From positions 1 through 36,195 of the forward strand of contig CBFHNF010000020.1 in NCBI GenBank assembly GCA_965657135.1: a stretch of 36,195 bases of DNA. Direction: 5' to 3'. The position numbers and the translations under genes are program-made. Positions 13,464 through 23,323 of this stretch are shown here, piece by piece. How positions within the stretch are numbered: the first letter of the stretch is position 1; every line of letters begins with the position of its first letter. The notes beneath the pieces are model-generated. The model had not been told where the DNA came from and made no database searches. It was given only the letters and a program-made list of their open reading frames with translations. This DNA comes from HIMB11 sp965657135. GTDB lineage: Bacteria > Pseudomonadota > Alphaproteobacteria > Rhodobacterales > Rhodobacteraceae.

Positions 13464-16400
13464 TTAACCTTTTTTTTGGGATTTGCTTTCTTTCACCTTA
13501 ACGGCCAGATCACGTGCAATAGCATAGGCGCCTTTGATCTTATCGGACTCTTTGCCCCAATCGCGGCGCACAACAATTTTGTTGTCCTTGATTTTGGCCA
13601 ATCCTTTTTGATCCTCAATAAACTCTACCAATCCTTGGGGGGATGCAAATTTATCATTGTGGAATTGAATGGTCGCGCCCTTGGGCCCACCATCCAATTT
13701 GGCAATCCCTGCCCGTTTACACATGGATTTGATACGTACAACCAACAGCAATGTGTTCACTTCGCGTGGGAGTTTTCCAAAACGGTCAATCAATTCGGCG
13801 GCAAAGCCCTCTAACTCTACTTTGCTGCTCAGGCTAGACAAACGTCGATACAACCCCAAACGCACATCCAGATCAGGCACATAATCCTCTGGAATCAAAA
13901 CAGAAACGCCCAAATTAATCTGTGGCGCCCATTGATCATCATCTCCAGAAAGGCCTTCTAGTTCGCCGGATTTAATTTTGGCAATCGCCTCTTCCAGCAT
14001 GGATTGGTATAGTTCATACCCTACATCGCGCATCTGACCCGATTGCTCTTCTCCCAAAAGATTACCAGCACCTCGAATATCAAGATCCTGACTAGCAAGT
14101 GTGAAGCCCGCACCAAGCGTATCCAGGGATCCAAGAACGCGCAGACGCTTTTCTGCAGTTTGCGTCAATTTCATTCTTGGCTTGGTTGTGAGATAGGCAT
14201 AGGCACGCACCTTTGATCGCCCGACGCGTCCGCGAATTTGATAGAGTTGGGCCAAGCCAAACATATCAGCACGATGTATGACCATTGTATTCGCGCTTGG
14301 AATATCCAACCCGCTTTCAACAATTGTTGTTGCCAGCAACACATCATATTTGCCGTCATAAAAGGCGTTCATGCGATCGTCTAATTCGCCAGCTGCCATC
14401 TGACCATGCGCCACCACAAAAGAAAGTTCTGGAAGTTGCTCTTTTAAAAACTCTTCAATCTCTGGAAGGTCTTTGATGCGAGGCACAACATAGAACGATT
14501 GCCCGCCACGATAATGTTCACGCAACAATGCCTCGCGAATCGAAATCGGATCGAATTCGCTAACAAAGGTGCGAATTGCCAATCGATCAACGGGCGGTGT
14601 CCCAATAATCGATAGATCCCGCACCCCTGTCAGTGACAACTGCAATGTACGCGGGATCGGCGTCGCAGACAGCGTCAAAACGTGGATGTCACTGCGCAAT
14701 TGCTTTAATCGTTCCTTATGTTGCACTCCAAAACGTTGCTCTTCATCGATTATCAACAAACCAAGGTTTGCAATTTTAACTGATTTTGCCAGTACCGCAT
14801 GCGTGCCGACAACTATGTCGATTGTACCATCCGCCAATCCTTGCCGTGTCAGGCTCGCCTCTTTCGATGAAACAAAGCGAGATAGTTGGCGCACGCGGAT
14901 TGGAAAACCGCGAAACCGTTCCTGAAAACTTTGTGCGTGTTGGCGTGCCAAAAGAGTGGTGGGTGCTATCACAGCCACCTGACGTCCTGACATTGCTGCG
15001 ATAAAGGCCGCACGCATCGCCACTTCTGTTTTGCCAAAGCCAACGTCACCGCAAATCAAACGATCCATCGGATGACCAGTGTCCAAATCGGCTAAGACGT
15101 CTTCGATCGCGCGCAATTGATCGTCCGTTTCCTGATAAGGGAAGCGGGCAGAAAATGCATCCCACATCCCGTCTGGTGGTGACATAATAGGCGCGCGGCG
15201 CAAGGCGCGTTCTGCAGCTACGCGGATCAAACGATCCGCCATTTCGCGGATCCGTTCCTTTAACTTGGCCTTTTTCGCCTGCCACGCACCACCGCCCAGT
15301 CGATCCAATAGGCCTTCTTCATGCCCATAACGCGACAACAATTCGATGTTTTCGACAGGTAGATATAAACGTGATTTTTCCGCGTATTCCAGCAGAAGAC
15401 ATTCATGGGCAGCCCCCGCTGCGCTGACCACCTCTAGTCCATGAAAACGCCCAACTCCGTGATCCACGTGCACCACCAAGTCGCCGGGTGACAGGCTTTG
15501 GACTTCGGTTAAAAAATTCTCAGCTTTACGCCGCTTTTTGGGTTGTCGTATAAGTCGATCACCCAAGACATCCTGTTCAGAAATAACGGTTAAGTCAGGC
15601 GTTTCGAACCCCGCCTCAAGCCCCCAAACCGCCAAATGAACTCCGCGTTTCCCGATGCGCATTCCATTTTGAATTGGAATGACTTCTCCGATACCCTCAT
15701 CTTCAATCAGTCCTGTTAATCGTTCGCGCGCACCATCTGAATAACTGGCGATGACAACAGGCTTATCTTCAGATTTTAATTTAATATAATCCGCTAATAC
15801 ACCAAAAAGGCTAATATTTTCCAATTGACGCTCTGGAGAGAAATTCCGTCCTATGCGTCCCCCAGCATCTAAAACCCCCGGGCCAGAAGCCTGTGCCAAC
15901 GGGTTGAAGTGAATCACGCGATTTGTGACCATTGCCGCAGTAAATGACGCATCATCCAGATACAACAATTCGGGCGCGATTGGTTTATACACGGTATCAG
16001 CCCGTAATTTTTGTCCTATCGCTATTTTGCGTGTTTCAAATTGATCGACAATTGTGTCCCAGCGGGACAATCGCGCAGCATCAACCTGATCATCAATCGT
16101 AACCGTTGCATTTGGCAAATAATCAAACAACGTCTCAAGAGCATCATGAAAAAACGGAAGCCAATGCTCAACACCCTGATGTTTGCGCCCCGCACTGACC
16201 GCTTCATACAGAGGATCATCCGTGCGGGCGGCACCAAATTCAATGCGATAGTTCTGTCGAAAACGACGGATGGCCGCGCCATCTAAAATGACTTCCGACA
16301 CAGGGGCTAGCTCGATCAAATCTAATTTTTCAGTGGTCCGCTGGGTTGCAACATCAAAACGGCGTGCTCCATCCAAAACATCCCCGAACAAATCGAGGCG

Positions 16401-16916
16401 AACTGGCGCGGCATGACCCGGCGGAAAAATATCGATTATGCCGCCACGAATGGCGTAATCGCCCGGTTCCATAACGGTTGGTGCTTGCGTAAATCCCATG
16501 CGCACCAAAAAATTCCGCAGAGCTCCTTCGTCAATGCGGTAACCGACTTGGGCACGAAATGCGGCCTCTGTCAAAACACGCCGCGCAGGAATGCGCTGCG
16601 TAGCGGCATTCATGGTCGTCAACAAAACAAAGCTCTTTGGCATGTCATGCACAAGCGCAGCCAGCGTCGCCATGCGTGCAGCGGCCACATCGGCATTTGG
16701 CGACACACGATCATAGGGCAGACAATCCCAAGCAGGAAATCTTATAACAGGAACATCCGGCGCAAAAAACGCCAACGCATCAGACATTGCAGCCATGCGT
16801 TTGTCATCTCTTGCAATATGTATGACAGGTTTAGATTGCGCACTCAACTCGCGTAGAACGAGCTGGGCATCAAATCCCTCGGGCGCGCCGCCCATTTTGA
16901 TGTGTTGCGAGATCAT
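13464..16916 (-). CDS. mfd: Transcription-repair coupling factor Mfd
   Basis: This DNA translocase removes RNA polymerase stalled at DNA lesions and recruits UvrA for nucleotide excision repair. The length is 1150 residues, as expected. Visible parts in order: the UvrB-like N-terminal module (FPAWDCLPYDRVSPN), the RNA-polymerase-interacting domain (LSPGDLVVHVDHGVGRFHGL), Walker A in ICGDVGFGKTEVAMRAAF, the DEEQ box in LIIDEEQRFGVQHKERLK, motif III LTLSATPIPRTL, motif VI region QIRGRVGRS, and the C-terminal regulatory domain. All helicase motifs look intact. The gene stands on the minus strand, followed by a hairpin. Confidence 0.97.
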   Translation of the reverse strand: MISQHIKMGGAPEGFDAQLVLRELSAQSKPVIHIARDDKRMAAMSDALAFFAPDVPVIRFPAWDCLPYDRVSPNADVAAARMATLAALVHDMPKSFVLLTTMNAATQRIPARRVLTEAAFRAQVGYRIDEGALRNFLVRMGFTQAPTVMEPGDYAIRGGIIDIFPPGHAAPVRLDLFGDVLDGARRFDVATQRTTEKLDLIELAPVSEVILDGAAIRRFRQNYRIEFGAARTDDPLYEAVSAGRKHQGVEHWLPFFHDALETLFDYLPNATVTIDDQVDAARLSRWDTIVDQFETRKIAIGQKLRADTVYKPIAPELLYLDDASFTAAMVTNRVIHFNPLAQASGPGVLDAGGRIGRNFSPERQLENISLFGVLADYIKLKSEDKPVVIASYSDGARERLTGLIEDEGIGEVIPIQNGMRIGKRGVHLAVWGLEAGFETPDLTVISEQDVLGDRLIRQPKKRRKAENFLTEVQSLSPGDLVVHVDHGVGRFHGLEVVSAAGAAHECLLLEYAEKSRLYLPVENIELLSRYGHEEGLLDRLGGGAWQAKKAKLKERIREMADRLIRVAAERALRRAPIMSPPDGMWDAFSARFPYQETDDQLRAIEDVLADLDTGHPMDRLICGDVGFGKTEVAMRAAFIAAMSGRQVAVIAPTTLLARQHAQSFQERFRGFPIRVRQLSRFVSSKEASLTRQGLADGTIDIVVGTHAVLAKSVKIANLGLLIIDEEQRFGVQHKERLKQLRSDIHVLTLSATPIPRTLQLSLTGVRDLSIIGTPPVDRLAIRTFVSEFDPISIREALLREHYRGGQSFYVVPRIKDLPEIEEFLKEQLPELSFVVAHGQMAAGELDDRMNAFYDGKYDVLLATTIVESGLDIPSANTMVIHRADMFGLAQLYQIRGRVGRSKVRAYAYLTTKPRMKLTQTAEKRLRVLGSLDTLGAGFTLASQDLDIRGAGNLLGEEQSGQMRDVGYELYQSMLEEAIAKIKSGELEGLSGDDDQWAPQINLGVSVLIPEDYVPDLDVRLGLYRRLSSLSSKVELEGFAAELIDRFGKLPREVNTLLLVVRIKSMCKRAGIAKLDGGPKGATIQFHNDKFASPQGLVEFIEDQKGLAKIKDNKIVVRRDWGKESDKIKGAYAIARDLAVKVKESKSQKKG

Positions 16917-16946
16917 ATCCTGTCCTGACTGCGTGGCTGTGGTGGG

Positions 16947-17456
16947 TTAGGTCAAAATATTCGCATGTGCAAGGTTATAGATCATGCCCCAGAACGTGCT
17001 GATAAAAATTGTCAGTGCAGCGATCATCATACAAATCCTCCGATACCGCGTAATCAATCCGTAATAGACATCGTAGCGAAGTTCAGCACTCTCGAGCTTC
17101 CTTGCCAGCCAGAGGCGCAGGGGAATGATTGATACCAACGGGACAAACAATAGGAACGTCGCTTGCAAGAGCTCTTGGTCATATAAAAAACCTGAAAACC
17201 CCCAGAGTGCGATCAAAAACGATAACGTACCAATCGTCACATTTGGATAACGCATTTTTGAATATGACAGGGTTACCTGCGCTTGCAACAAGGTGGCATC
17301 CATCATTCTGACTTGAACGTCAGAATCCGCGTTTTTGGCAAGTTTCCAATAATAGTATGGTAATCCAAACACGCGCGACGTCAGCGCTGTCCATACCAAA
17401 ATAAATAGGACCCAAAACCACATACTACTGAATGCATATGTATCTATTTGGCTCAA
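16947..17456 (-). CDS. Integral membrane protein next to mfd
   Basis: This 169-residue protein has four likely membrane helices: about 10-32, 73-92, 97-118 and 141-163. The N-terminus FSSMWFWVLFILVWTALTS and the following GLPYY segment resemble a Rhodobacterales family that is often labelled 'component of SufBCD complex' in public annotation; I recall this only by resemblance, and the label itself has little support. It lies 30 nt upstream of mfd on the same strand and is divergent from hemB. Its function is unknown. Confidence 0.6.
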   Translation of the reverse strand: MSQIDTYAFSSMWFWVLFILVWTALTSRVFGLPYYYWKLAKNADSDVQVRMMDATLLQAQVTLSYSKMRYPNVTIGTLSFLIALWGFSGFLYDQELLQATFLLFVPLVSIIPLRLWLARKLESAELRYDVYYGLITRYRRICMMIAALTIFISTFWGMIYNLAHANILT

Positions 17457-17596
17457 CCCACGTGATCCCTTAAACTACTGGCACAATGGACGTAAACTAG
17501 CGAGGACGCTGGGGTTTGCAAGGGGAGGCATGCGCTAAGACCTTGTGAAGCTTTGCGTTTTGGTGCAATTTTGTAACAAACACGCAGGAGCCATCA

Positions 17597-18703
17597 ATGA
17601 ACACCAATGCACAAGCCGCCTTTCCAAAAACGCGTTTTCGTCGCGCGCGCCAGTCTGCACAGACGCGCGCGCTAATTCGCGAAAACCGTGTCAGTGTCGA
17701 AGATTTGATTTGGCCTGTGTTTATTTGCGATGGCGAAGGGGTTGAGCAACCCGTTGCTTCTATGCCAGGGGTTCTTCGTCGCAGTGTGGACAAATTGGTT
17801 GAAGCCGCAAAGGAGGCCGCAGATTTAGGCATTCCTGCGATTTGTTTATTTCCCTATACAGATCCCGACAAAAAAACCAAAGACTGCGCCGAGGCCTGGA
17901 ACCCGAACAATCTGTCCAACACAGCAACCCGCGCGATCAAAGCAGCGGTCCCGAATATTGCTATTATGACAGATGTCGCGCTGGATCCTTATAACATCGA
18001 TGGACATGACGGATTTGTCGTTGACGGCGAAATCCTGAATGACGAAACCGTTGAGGCGCTCGTAAAACAGGCCCTCTCTCAGGCTGAGGCAGGCGNNNNN
18101 NNNNNNNNNNNNNNNNNNNNNNNNNNNNNNNNNNNNNNNNNNNNNNNNNNNNNNNNNNNNNNNNNNNNNNNNNNNNNNNNNNNNNNNNNNNNNGCAGATA
18201 TCATTGGCCCGTCTGATATGATGGATGGACGCATTAGCGCGCTGCGCGACGCCTTGGAAAAGGATGGGCACACAAATGTGATGCTCATGTCATATGCCGC
18301 AAAATATGCCAGTGGATTTTATGGTCCATTTCGTGATGCGGTTGGCGCTTCGAGAGCGTTAAAGGGAGATAAATTCAGCTATCAAATGGATCCCGCAAAT
18401 AGCGACGAGGCATTGCGCCTTGTTGCACGCGACCTGACCGAAGGGGCGGATATGGTGATGGTAAAACCTGGCATGCCCTATCTGGACATTTGCCGCCGAG
18501 TGAAGGATGAATTTGGTGCGCCAACCTTTGCATACCAAGTGTCTGGGGAATACGCGATGTTTCAAGCGGCCATTCAAAATGGATGGTTAGATGCTGACAA
18601 AGTGATCATGGAAAGCCTTTTGACATTCAAAAGGGCAGGATGTGATGGAATCTTAACATATTTCGCCCCCGAGGCTGCGCGCAGACTTGCCAAAGAAGGA
18701 TGA
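17597..18703 (+). CDS. hemB: Delta-aminolevulinic acid dehydratase (porphobilinogen synthase), interrupted by Ns
   Basis: The enzyme condenses two 5-aminolevulinates to porphobilinogen, the second common step of tetrapyrrole synthesis for heme, chlorophyll-type pigments and cobalamin. The two catalytic lysines are seen in MSYAAKYASGFYGPF and MVKPGMPYLDI. The N-terminal FRRARQSAQTRALIRENRVS and the APSDMMDGR-type motif (here GPSDMMDGRI) are present. AGHASH agrees with none of the N-filled part. The start ATG at 17597 has AGGAG 6 nt upstream. With the Ns the frame is 368 codons, but without 18095-18193 it is 335, the normal size, and the family motif EAGADIIGPSD becomes continuous. The Ns therefore probably replace nothing. 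Confidence 0.93.
   Translation: MNTNAQAAFPKTRFRRARQSAQTRALIRENRVSVEDLIWPVFICDGEGVEQPVASMPGVLRRSVDKLVEAAKEAADLGIPAICLFPYTDPDKKTKDCAEAWNPNNLSNTATRAIKAAVPNIAIMTDVALDPYNIDGHDGFVVDGEILNDETVEALVKQALSQAEAGXXXXXXXXXXXXXXXXXXXXXXXXXXXXXXXXXADIIGPSDMMDGRISALRDALEKDGHTNVMLMSYAAKYASGFYGPFRDAVGASRALKGDKFSYQMDPANSDEALRLVARDLTEGADMVMVKPGMPYLDICRRVKDEFGAPTFAYQVSGEYAMFQAAIQNGWLDADKVIMESLLTFKRAGCDGILTYFAPEAARRLAKEG
18096..18193. other. Run of 98 Ns (scaffold gap) inside hemB
   Basis: All 98 bases are N. The flanking bases GGCG and GCAGAT join perfectly if one G is shared, giving A-G-A-D as in the family, so the true gap is probably a one-base overlap of two contigs. Confidence 0.9.
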
Positions 18704-18761
18704 CATTACGGTCAGAACACGTTATCTTTAACCAAAACAACAAAATGAGCAGGTAACTAAT

Positions 18762-19346
18762 ATGTCACGTTTTACACGTCGTGTCTTTGCAGGGCTGACA
18801 ATGGCGACGCTGATTGCGGGGTGTGCCGCAGTTGAAAATGTCAAAGAATCACTTCCGAAGCGCAACACAGAAGACGGTGCTGCGCGTATTGATGCGCGCG
18901 TGGATGCAACTCTTGAGCAGATGTATCAAGAGTATCCTGAGACGGTGCAATTATCAGAGCGCGCCTCTGGTATGTTGGTGATGCCACTGATCACCGAGGC
19001 TGGAATTGGATTTGGTGGTGGTTATGGTCGAGGTGCATTGCGGATCAACAACGTCACGCAAGAGTATTATTCAGCCTCCTTTGCTACAATGGGTATGCAG
19101 TTCGGCGCACAGCAGTATGCGCATGCGTTGTTTTTTATGACGGATGACTCATTAAGCGCATTTCGCAATTCCGAAGGCGTCGAGTTCGGAGGCAACATAG
19201 ATTTCACAGGCGGCCGTCAGGGTGAAGCATTACGCGCAGATACAACAACAGTTTTATCCGAAGTCGTCCCACTGATTTTTGGTCAGGCTGGCCTACGTGT
19301 TGGCGTGACGATGGATGGAACCAAATACACCCGTATTTTCCCATAA
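18762..19346 (+). CDS. SYLF-domain (Ysc84-like) lipoprotein
   Basis: This 194-residue lipoprotein has a signal peptide with lipobox IAGC near residue 21 and a SYLF/Ysc84 domain from about residue 60 to the end (ASGMLVMPLITEAGIGFGGG, then YGRGALRINNVTQEYYSASF, then GMQFGAQQYAHALFFM). SYLF domains bind phospholipids in eukaryotic proteins; the role in bacteria is not well defined. The ATG at 18762 follows an AGG-containing site and comes 59 nt after hemB on the same strand. A strong terminator follows at 19368-19392. Confidence 0.85.
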   Translation: MSRFTRRVFAGLTMATLIAGCAAVENVKESLPKRNTEDGAARIDARVDATLEQMYQEYPETVQLSERASGMLVMPLITEAGIGFGGGYGRGALRINNVTQEYYSASFATMGMQFGAQQYAHALFFMTDDSLSAFRNSEGVEFGGNIDFTGGRQGEALRADTTTVLSEVVPLIFGQAGLRVGVTMDGTKYTRIFP

Positions 19347-19367
19347 TCTGATTAAATTATCAAAAAT

Positions 19368-19392
19368 AAGCCGACCATAGGGTCGGCTTTTT
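19368..19392 (+). terminator. Rho-independent terminator after the SYLF gene
   Basis: AAGCCGACC and GGTCGGCTT form a 9-bp stem with an ATAG loop, followed by TTTTTCGTTTT. It lies about 20 nt after the SYLF stop and separates this gene from gyrA. Confidence 0.9.
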
Positions 19393-19555
19393 CGTTTTAC
19401 GGATTATCCCAAGCCAAAAGGGGATAAAATTAGATAATTCTTACAATTATTAAGGTCTCGGCTCGCCAATTCCGTGAAAAGACATTGCACCCAAGATAGG
19501 CCGTCTGATATAGGTATGAGTAACAAAATATAGTGAAAATGACAGGCGAACATCA

Positions 19556-22306
19556 GTGACTGATACACCAGAAACCCCAGAAACAGACGAACAAAACGAA
19601 GCTCAGCGTATGCAATTTGACGGCCCCTCTGTTTCCATTACGGATGAATTAAAAACATCCTATCTGGATTACGCGATGAGCGTGATCGTCAGCCGTGCTA
19701 TCCCTGATCTGCGTGATGGATTGAAACCCGTTCACAGACGCATTTTGTATGCGATGCACGAAACAGGAAATACGCACGAAAAGTCTTACCGTAAATCTGC
19801 GCGCCCTGTTGGCGATGTCATGGGTAAATATCACCCACATGGTGACAGCGCAATTTATGACGCGCTTGTACGTATGGCACAGGATTTTTCTATGTCGCTG
19901 CCCCTCTTGGATGGACAGGGAAACTTTGGCTCCATGGACGGGGATAATCCAGCGGCGATGCGATACACAGAAGTGCGGATGGATAAACCATCGGCGTTTT
20001 TATTAGCTGACATCGACAAAGATACCGTAAATTTCCAGGATAACTATGATGGCAAGGATCGTGAGCCTACCGTTCTTCCAGCACGTTTTCCAAATATGTT
20101 GGTCAACGGTGCCGGTGGTATTGCGGTTGGTATGGCGACCAATATTCCCCCCCACAATTTGGGCGAAGTGATTGATGCAACATTGGGTTTGATCGACAAT
20201 CCTGATCTTACATCAGAAGAATTAATCCAATTCGTACCCGGCCCCGATTTCCCGACAGGCGGGCTTATGTTGGGCAGATCTGGCGCGAGAAAAGCCTATA
20301 TCGAAGGGCGCGGCAGTGTAATCATCCGCTCAAAAACGCGTGTCGAAGAAATTCGAAAAGACCGATATGCGATCGTAATCGATGAAATACCCTATCAGGT
20401 GAATAAGGCCTCAATGATCGAAAAAATCGCGGAACAGGTTCGCGAAAAGAAAATTGACGGAATCGCTCATGTTCAGGACGAATCCGACCGCAATGGTGTG
20501 CGGGTTGTCGTTGAATTGAAACGCGATGCGACAGCCGAGGTGGTTTTGAACCAACTTTTCCGATTCACGCCAATGCAGACATCGTTTGGCTGTAACATGT
20601 TGGCCCTGAATGGCGGACGGCCAGAGCAGCTGACCCTGCGCACATTTTTAACCAACTTCATCGATTTCCGGGAAGAAGTTGTTGCACGACGCACGGCCTA
20701 TGAACTTCGCAAAGCGCGTGAACGCAGCCACATTTTGTGTGGTTTGGCCGTTGCGGTTTCCAATGTTGATGAAGTGGTCGCCACAATTCGCGGATCGGCA
20801 GACGCCACAGACGCACGCGAAAAATTGATGACACGCCGTTGGCCTGCGCATGACATTGCGGAATACATCCAACTGATCGACGATCCGACCCATACGATCA
20901 ACGATGATGGGACATATTACCTGTCTGAAACCCAAGCGCGCGCGATCCTAGAATTGCGTTTGCAGCGTTTGACCCAGATCGGCGTCAAAGAAGTCACCGA
21001 CGAATTACAAGAATTGGCGGGTAAGATCCGTGAGTATTTGGAAATTCTGGCGTCCCGTGATCGTATCATGGGCATTATCCGCTCTGAATTAGAAGAGGTG
21101 AAAACCCAATTTGCAGTCCCTCGTCGCACCGAAATTATTGAATGGTCGGGTGACATGGAAGACGAAGACCTAATCGAGCGCGAAGATATGGTGGTGACTG
21201 TTACCTCGGGTGGTTATATCAAACGTACCCCCTTGGCCGATTTCCGTGCGCAGCGCCGTGGCGGTAAGGGCCTGTCTGGTATGCAGACCAAAGATGAGGA
21301 TGTGGTCACAACCCTATTTGTGGCAAGCACACATACTCAATTGCTGTTCTTTACCACCGACGGCATGGCATATAAATTGAAAACCTGGCGCCTTCCACAG
21401 GGCGGCCGCACCGCAAAAGGCAAGGCGATTGTAAACATACTGCCAATTCCAACCGGCGTTTCAATTGCAGCAATCATGCCTGTTGATGTCCCCGAGGAAG
21501 AATGGGACAACCTTCAGATTATCTTTGCAACCTCTGCTGGGGACGTGCGCCGAAATGCTCTATCCGATTTCACAAATGTGCGTTCAAACGGCAAAATTGC
21601 GATGGACCTGCCAGAAGGCGTAGAATTGGTCAATGCGCGCATCGCAGGTGAAGACGATGATGTCATGCTATTCACAAATTCAGGACGCGCGATCCGCTTC
21701 TCGACTACAGATGTGCGCGTCTTTAAAGGACGTAAATCAACTGGGGTGCGTGGCATTCGCCTAATGGGTGAAGATCGTGTTGTGTCAATGTCGATCATTC
21801 GCCATTTCGACGCGACATCTGACGAACGTGTCGCCTATTTGAAAATGCGGCGTGCCATCGCTGGAATGGTAGATGATGAAGGTGTCGCAGAAGAAGAAGA
21901 CGTAAACGCGAACGCAACTATTTCACAAGAGCGCTATGCTGAAATGTCGGCTGCAGAAAACCTTATTCTAACAATTACGCAAGGCGGATCTGGTAAAATG
22001 TCATCCAGCCATGATTATCCAGTTCGTGGCCGTGGCGGAATGGGTGTTGCGGCAATGGATAAGGCAATGCGCGGTGGTGAAATTGTCGCATCCTTCCCCG
22101 TTGAAGTACAAGATCAGATTATGCTGGTTACTTCAAAAGGACAGGCAATTCGTGTTCCTGTCGAAGGGATATCTTTCCGTTCGCGTTCCGCTGGTGGTGT
22201 GCGTGTCTTTAACACCGGAGCAGATGAAACTGTCGTTTCCGTTGCTTGGATCGCAGATCAAGCGGATGAAGACGTCTCCATAGATGCCGATAATCAGGAA
22301 GAGTAA
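19556..22306 (+). CDS. gyrA: DNA gyrase subunit A
   Basis: This is the breakage-rejoining subunit of DNA gyrase, which introduces negative supercoils with GyrB. The length is 916 residues, in the alphaproteobacterial range. The active Tyr is Y137 in AAMRYTEVRM. The quinolone region reads HPHGDSAIYDALVR, with S98 and D102 at the positions of E. coli S83 and D87, so the common resistance changes are absent. The GyrA-box is the QRRGGKG segment, and the C-terminal pinwheel repeats follow. The start is GTG at 19556, because the only nearby upstream ATG (19539) runs into a stop; AGG lies 9 nt upstream. A strong inverted repeat follows the gene. Confidence 0.97.
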   Translation: MTDTPETPETDEQNEAQRMQFDGPSVSITDELKTSYLDYAMSVIVSRAIPDLRDGLKPVHRRILYAMHETGNTHEKSYRKSARPVGDVMGKYHPHGDSAIYDALVRMAQDFSMSLPLLDGQGNFGSMDGDNPAAMRYTEVRMDKPSAFLLADIDKDTVNFQDNYDGKDREPTVLPARFPNMLVNGAGGIAVGMATNIPPHNLGEVIDATLGLIDNPDLTSEELIQFVPGPDFPTGGLMLGRSGARKAYIEGRGSVIIRSKTRVEEIRKDRYAIVIDEIPYQVNKASMIEKIAEQVREKKIDGIAHVQDESDRNGVRVVVELKRDATAEVVLNQLFRFTPMQTSFGCNMLALNGGRPEQLTLRTFLTNFIDFREEVVARRTAYELRKARERSHILCGLAVAVSNVDEVVATIRGSADATDAREKLMTRRWPAHDIAEYIQLIDDPTHTINDDGTYYLSETQARAILELRLQRLTQIGVKEVTDELQELAGKIREYLEILASRDRIMGIIRSELEEVKTQFAVPRRTEIIEWSGDMEDEDLIEREDMVVTVTSGGYIKRTPLADFRAQRRGGKGLSGMQTKDEDVVTTLFVASTHTQLLFFTTDGMAYKLKTWRLPQGGRTAKGKAIVNILPIPTGVSIAAIMPVDVPEEEWDNLQIIFATSAGDVRRNALSDFTNVRSNGKIAMDLPEGVELVNARIAGEDDDVMLFTNSGRAIRFSTTDVRVFKGRKSTGVRGIRLMGEDRVVSMSIIRHFDATSDERVAYLKMRRAIAGMVDDEGVAEEEDVNANATISQERYAEMSAAENLILTITQGGSGKMSSSHDYPVRGRGGMGVAAMDKAMRGGEIVASFPVEVQDQIMLVTSKGQAIRVPVEGISFRSRSAGGVRVFNTGADETVVSVAWIADQADEDVSIDADNQEE

Positions 22307-22317
22307 CCCTATTCACT

Positions 22318-22353
22318 ATTACTTTAGGCCATAATTAATTGGCCTAAAGTAAT
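22318..22353. terminator. Terminator after gyrA
   Basis: ATTACTTTAGGCC (22318-22330) is perfectly complementary to GGCCTAAAGTAAT (22341-22353), with a 10-nt AT-rich loop. It begins 12 nt after the gyrA stop. It lacks a long T-run but is a convincing terminator-like hairpin. Confidence 0.8.
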
Positions 22354-22416
22354 ATTTAGACCAACTTAAAGATTCTTAAGTCCATATTACAAACTTTCGT
22401 AATATTTTCCATACTT

Positions 22417-22428
22417 ACCCCTAGGGGT
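22417..22428. promoter_or_regulatory. 12-bp palindrome upstream of the broken LysR-type gene
   Basis: ACCCCTAGGGGT is a perfect 12-bp palindrome inside the longer near-palindrome CTTACCCCTAGGGGTGAG, 70 nt before the start of the regulator remnant. It looks like an operator, possibly for autoregulation, but no known motif is recognised. Confidence 0.35.
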
Positions 22429-22497
22429 GAGTGACCTCTGGCATTATTGATACTACATTGGTACCTACCAACCAAGACAGAGTAAATGAGGTGTCAA

Positions 22498-23323
22498 ATG
22501 CAGAATTGGGACGATTTAAAATTTTGCTTAGCGCTTGAGCGATATCAAACAATGACCGCAGCAGCACGCGTACTGGGCACCAATACCGCAACTGTTTCAC
22601 GGCGCATAGATCGCCTAACAGAAGAAGCCGGTTAACCCCTATTTTTACGTGATAATACGCAGTGGCGCGCAACCGATATGGGACGGGAATTGGCCCAAAT
22701 CGCACTTCGCATCGAAGATGCGTATTTCGCGTGCGGCAAGTGAAACCATGGAACAACAGAAAAAACTTTTTCTGCGCGTGAACGCTAGCGAAGCGATGCT
22801 GAATGCGCAGCTTGTTCAACACATTGTTGGCTTTTCAGAAAACTACCAAAATTTAAATCTAACGCTGAGTTCACGCCAAGCCAGTTTGGCCTATGGCGAG
22901 ACAGATTTCATTTTAACCCATGTTGCGCCCACAGAGGGGCGCATCATCCGAAAGAAAGTTGGTGAACTTAGTGTGCGCGCCTACCGCAACGCAACATTGG
23001 AATTTCCAACAACAGGATGGATTGCAACAGCCCACGGTGTAGATGAAGCCGTTGAGCCATCCGAAATTTTTGCCAAATTTGGTGACGTGCCGCAATTTAC
23101 GTTGCACTTACTGGATATGACAGTCGAGGTGATGCGAACCTCTGCTTGCGCGGCGCTTCTCCCCGCGCGCTATGCCGAACGTTTCGCGCACCTTGACGTC
23201 ATAGATCACCTGCCCGAACAAAAACTTCCTGTTTGGGCGTGCTATCATTATACGCGCAAAACCGATCAAATTATCAAGGATGGACTAGACTGGATTGAAC
23301 AGAGTTTTCACACACTGCAGTAA
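22498..23323 (+). pseudogene. LysR-family transcriptional regulator, broken
   Basis: From ATG 22498 the frame encodes a LysR-type helix-turn-helix: MQNWDDLKFCLALERYQTMT, then AAARVLGTNTATVSRRIDRL. A TAA at 22633-22635 stands where the family has a residue in the EEAG-x-PLFLR motif. After the stop the frame continues with PLFLRDNTQWRATDMGRELA until about 22720, where the reading shifts to the +1 frame (RAASETMEQQKKLFLRVNAS) and runs as a substrate-binding-like domain to 23323. Restored, the protein would be about 275 residues, slightly short for the family. It ends convergently against the carboxypeptidase gene. Two independent lesions suggest a true pseudogene or poor base quality here. Confidence 0.8.

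Noticed and set aside
15046..15285. Frames inside mfd on either strand.
   Set aside because: They are shadows of a clearly intact mfd.
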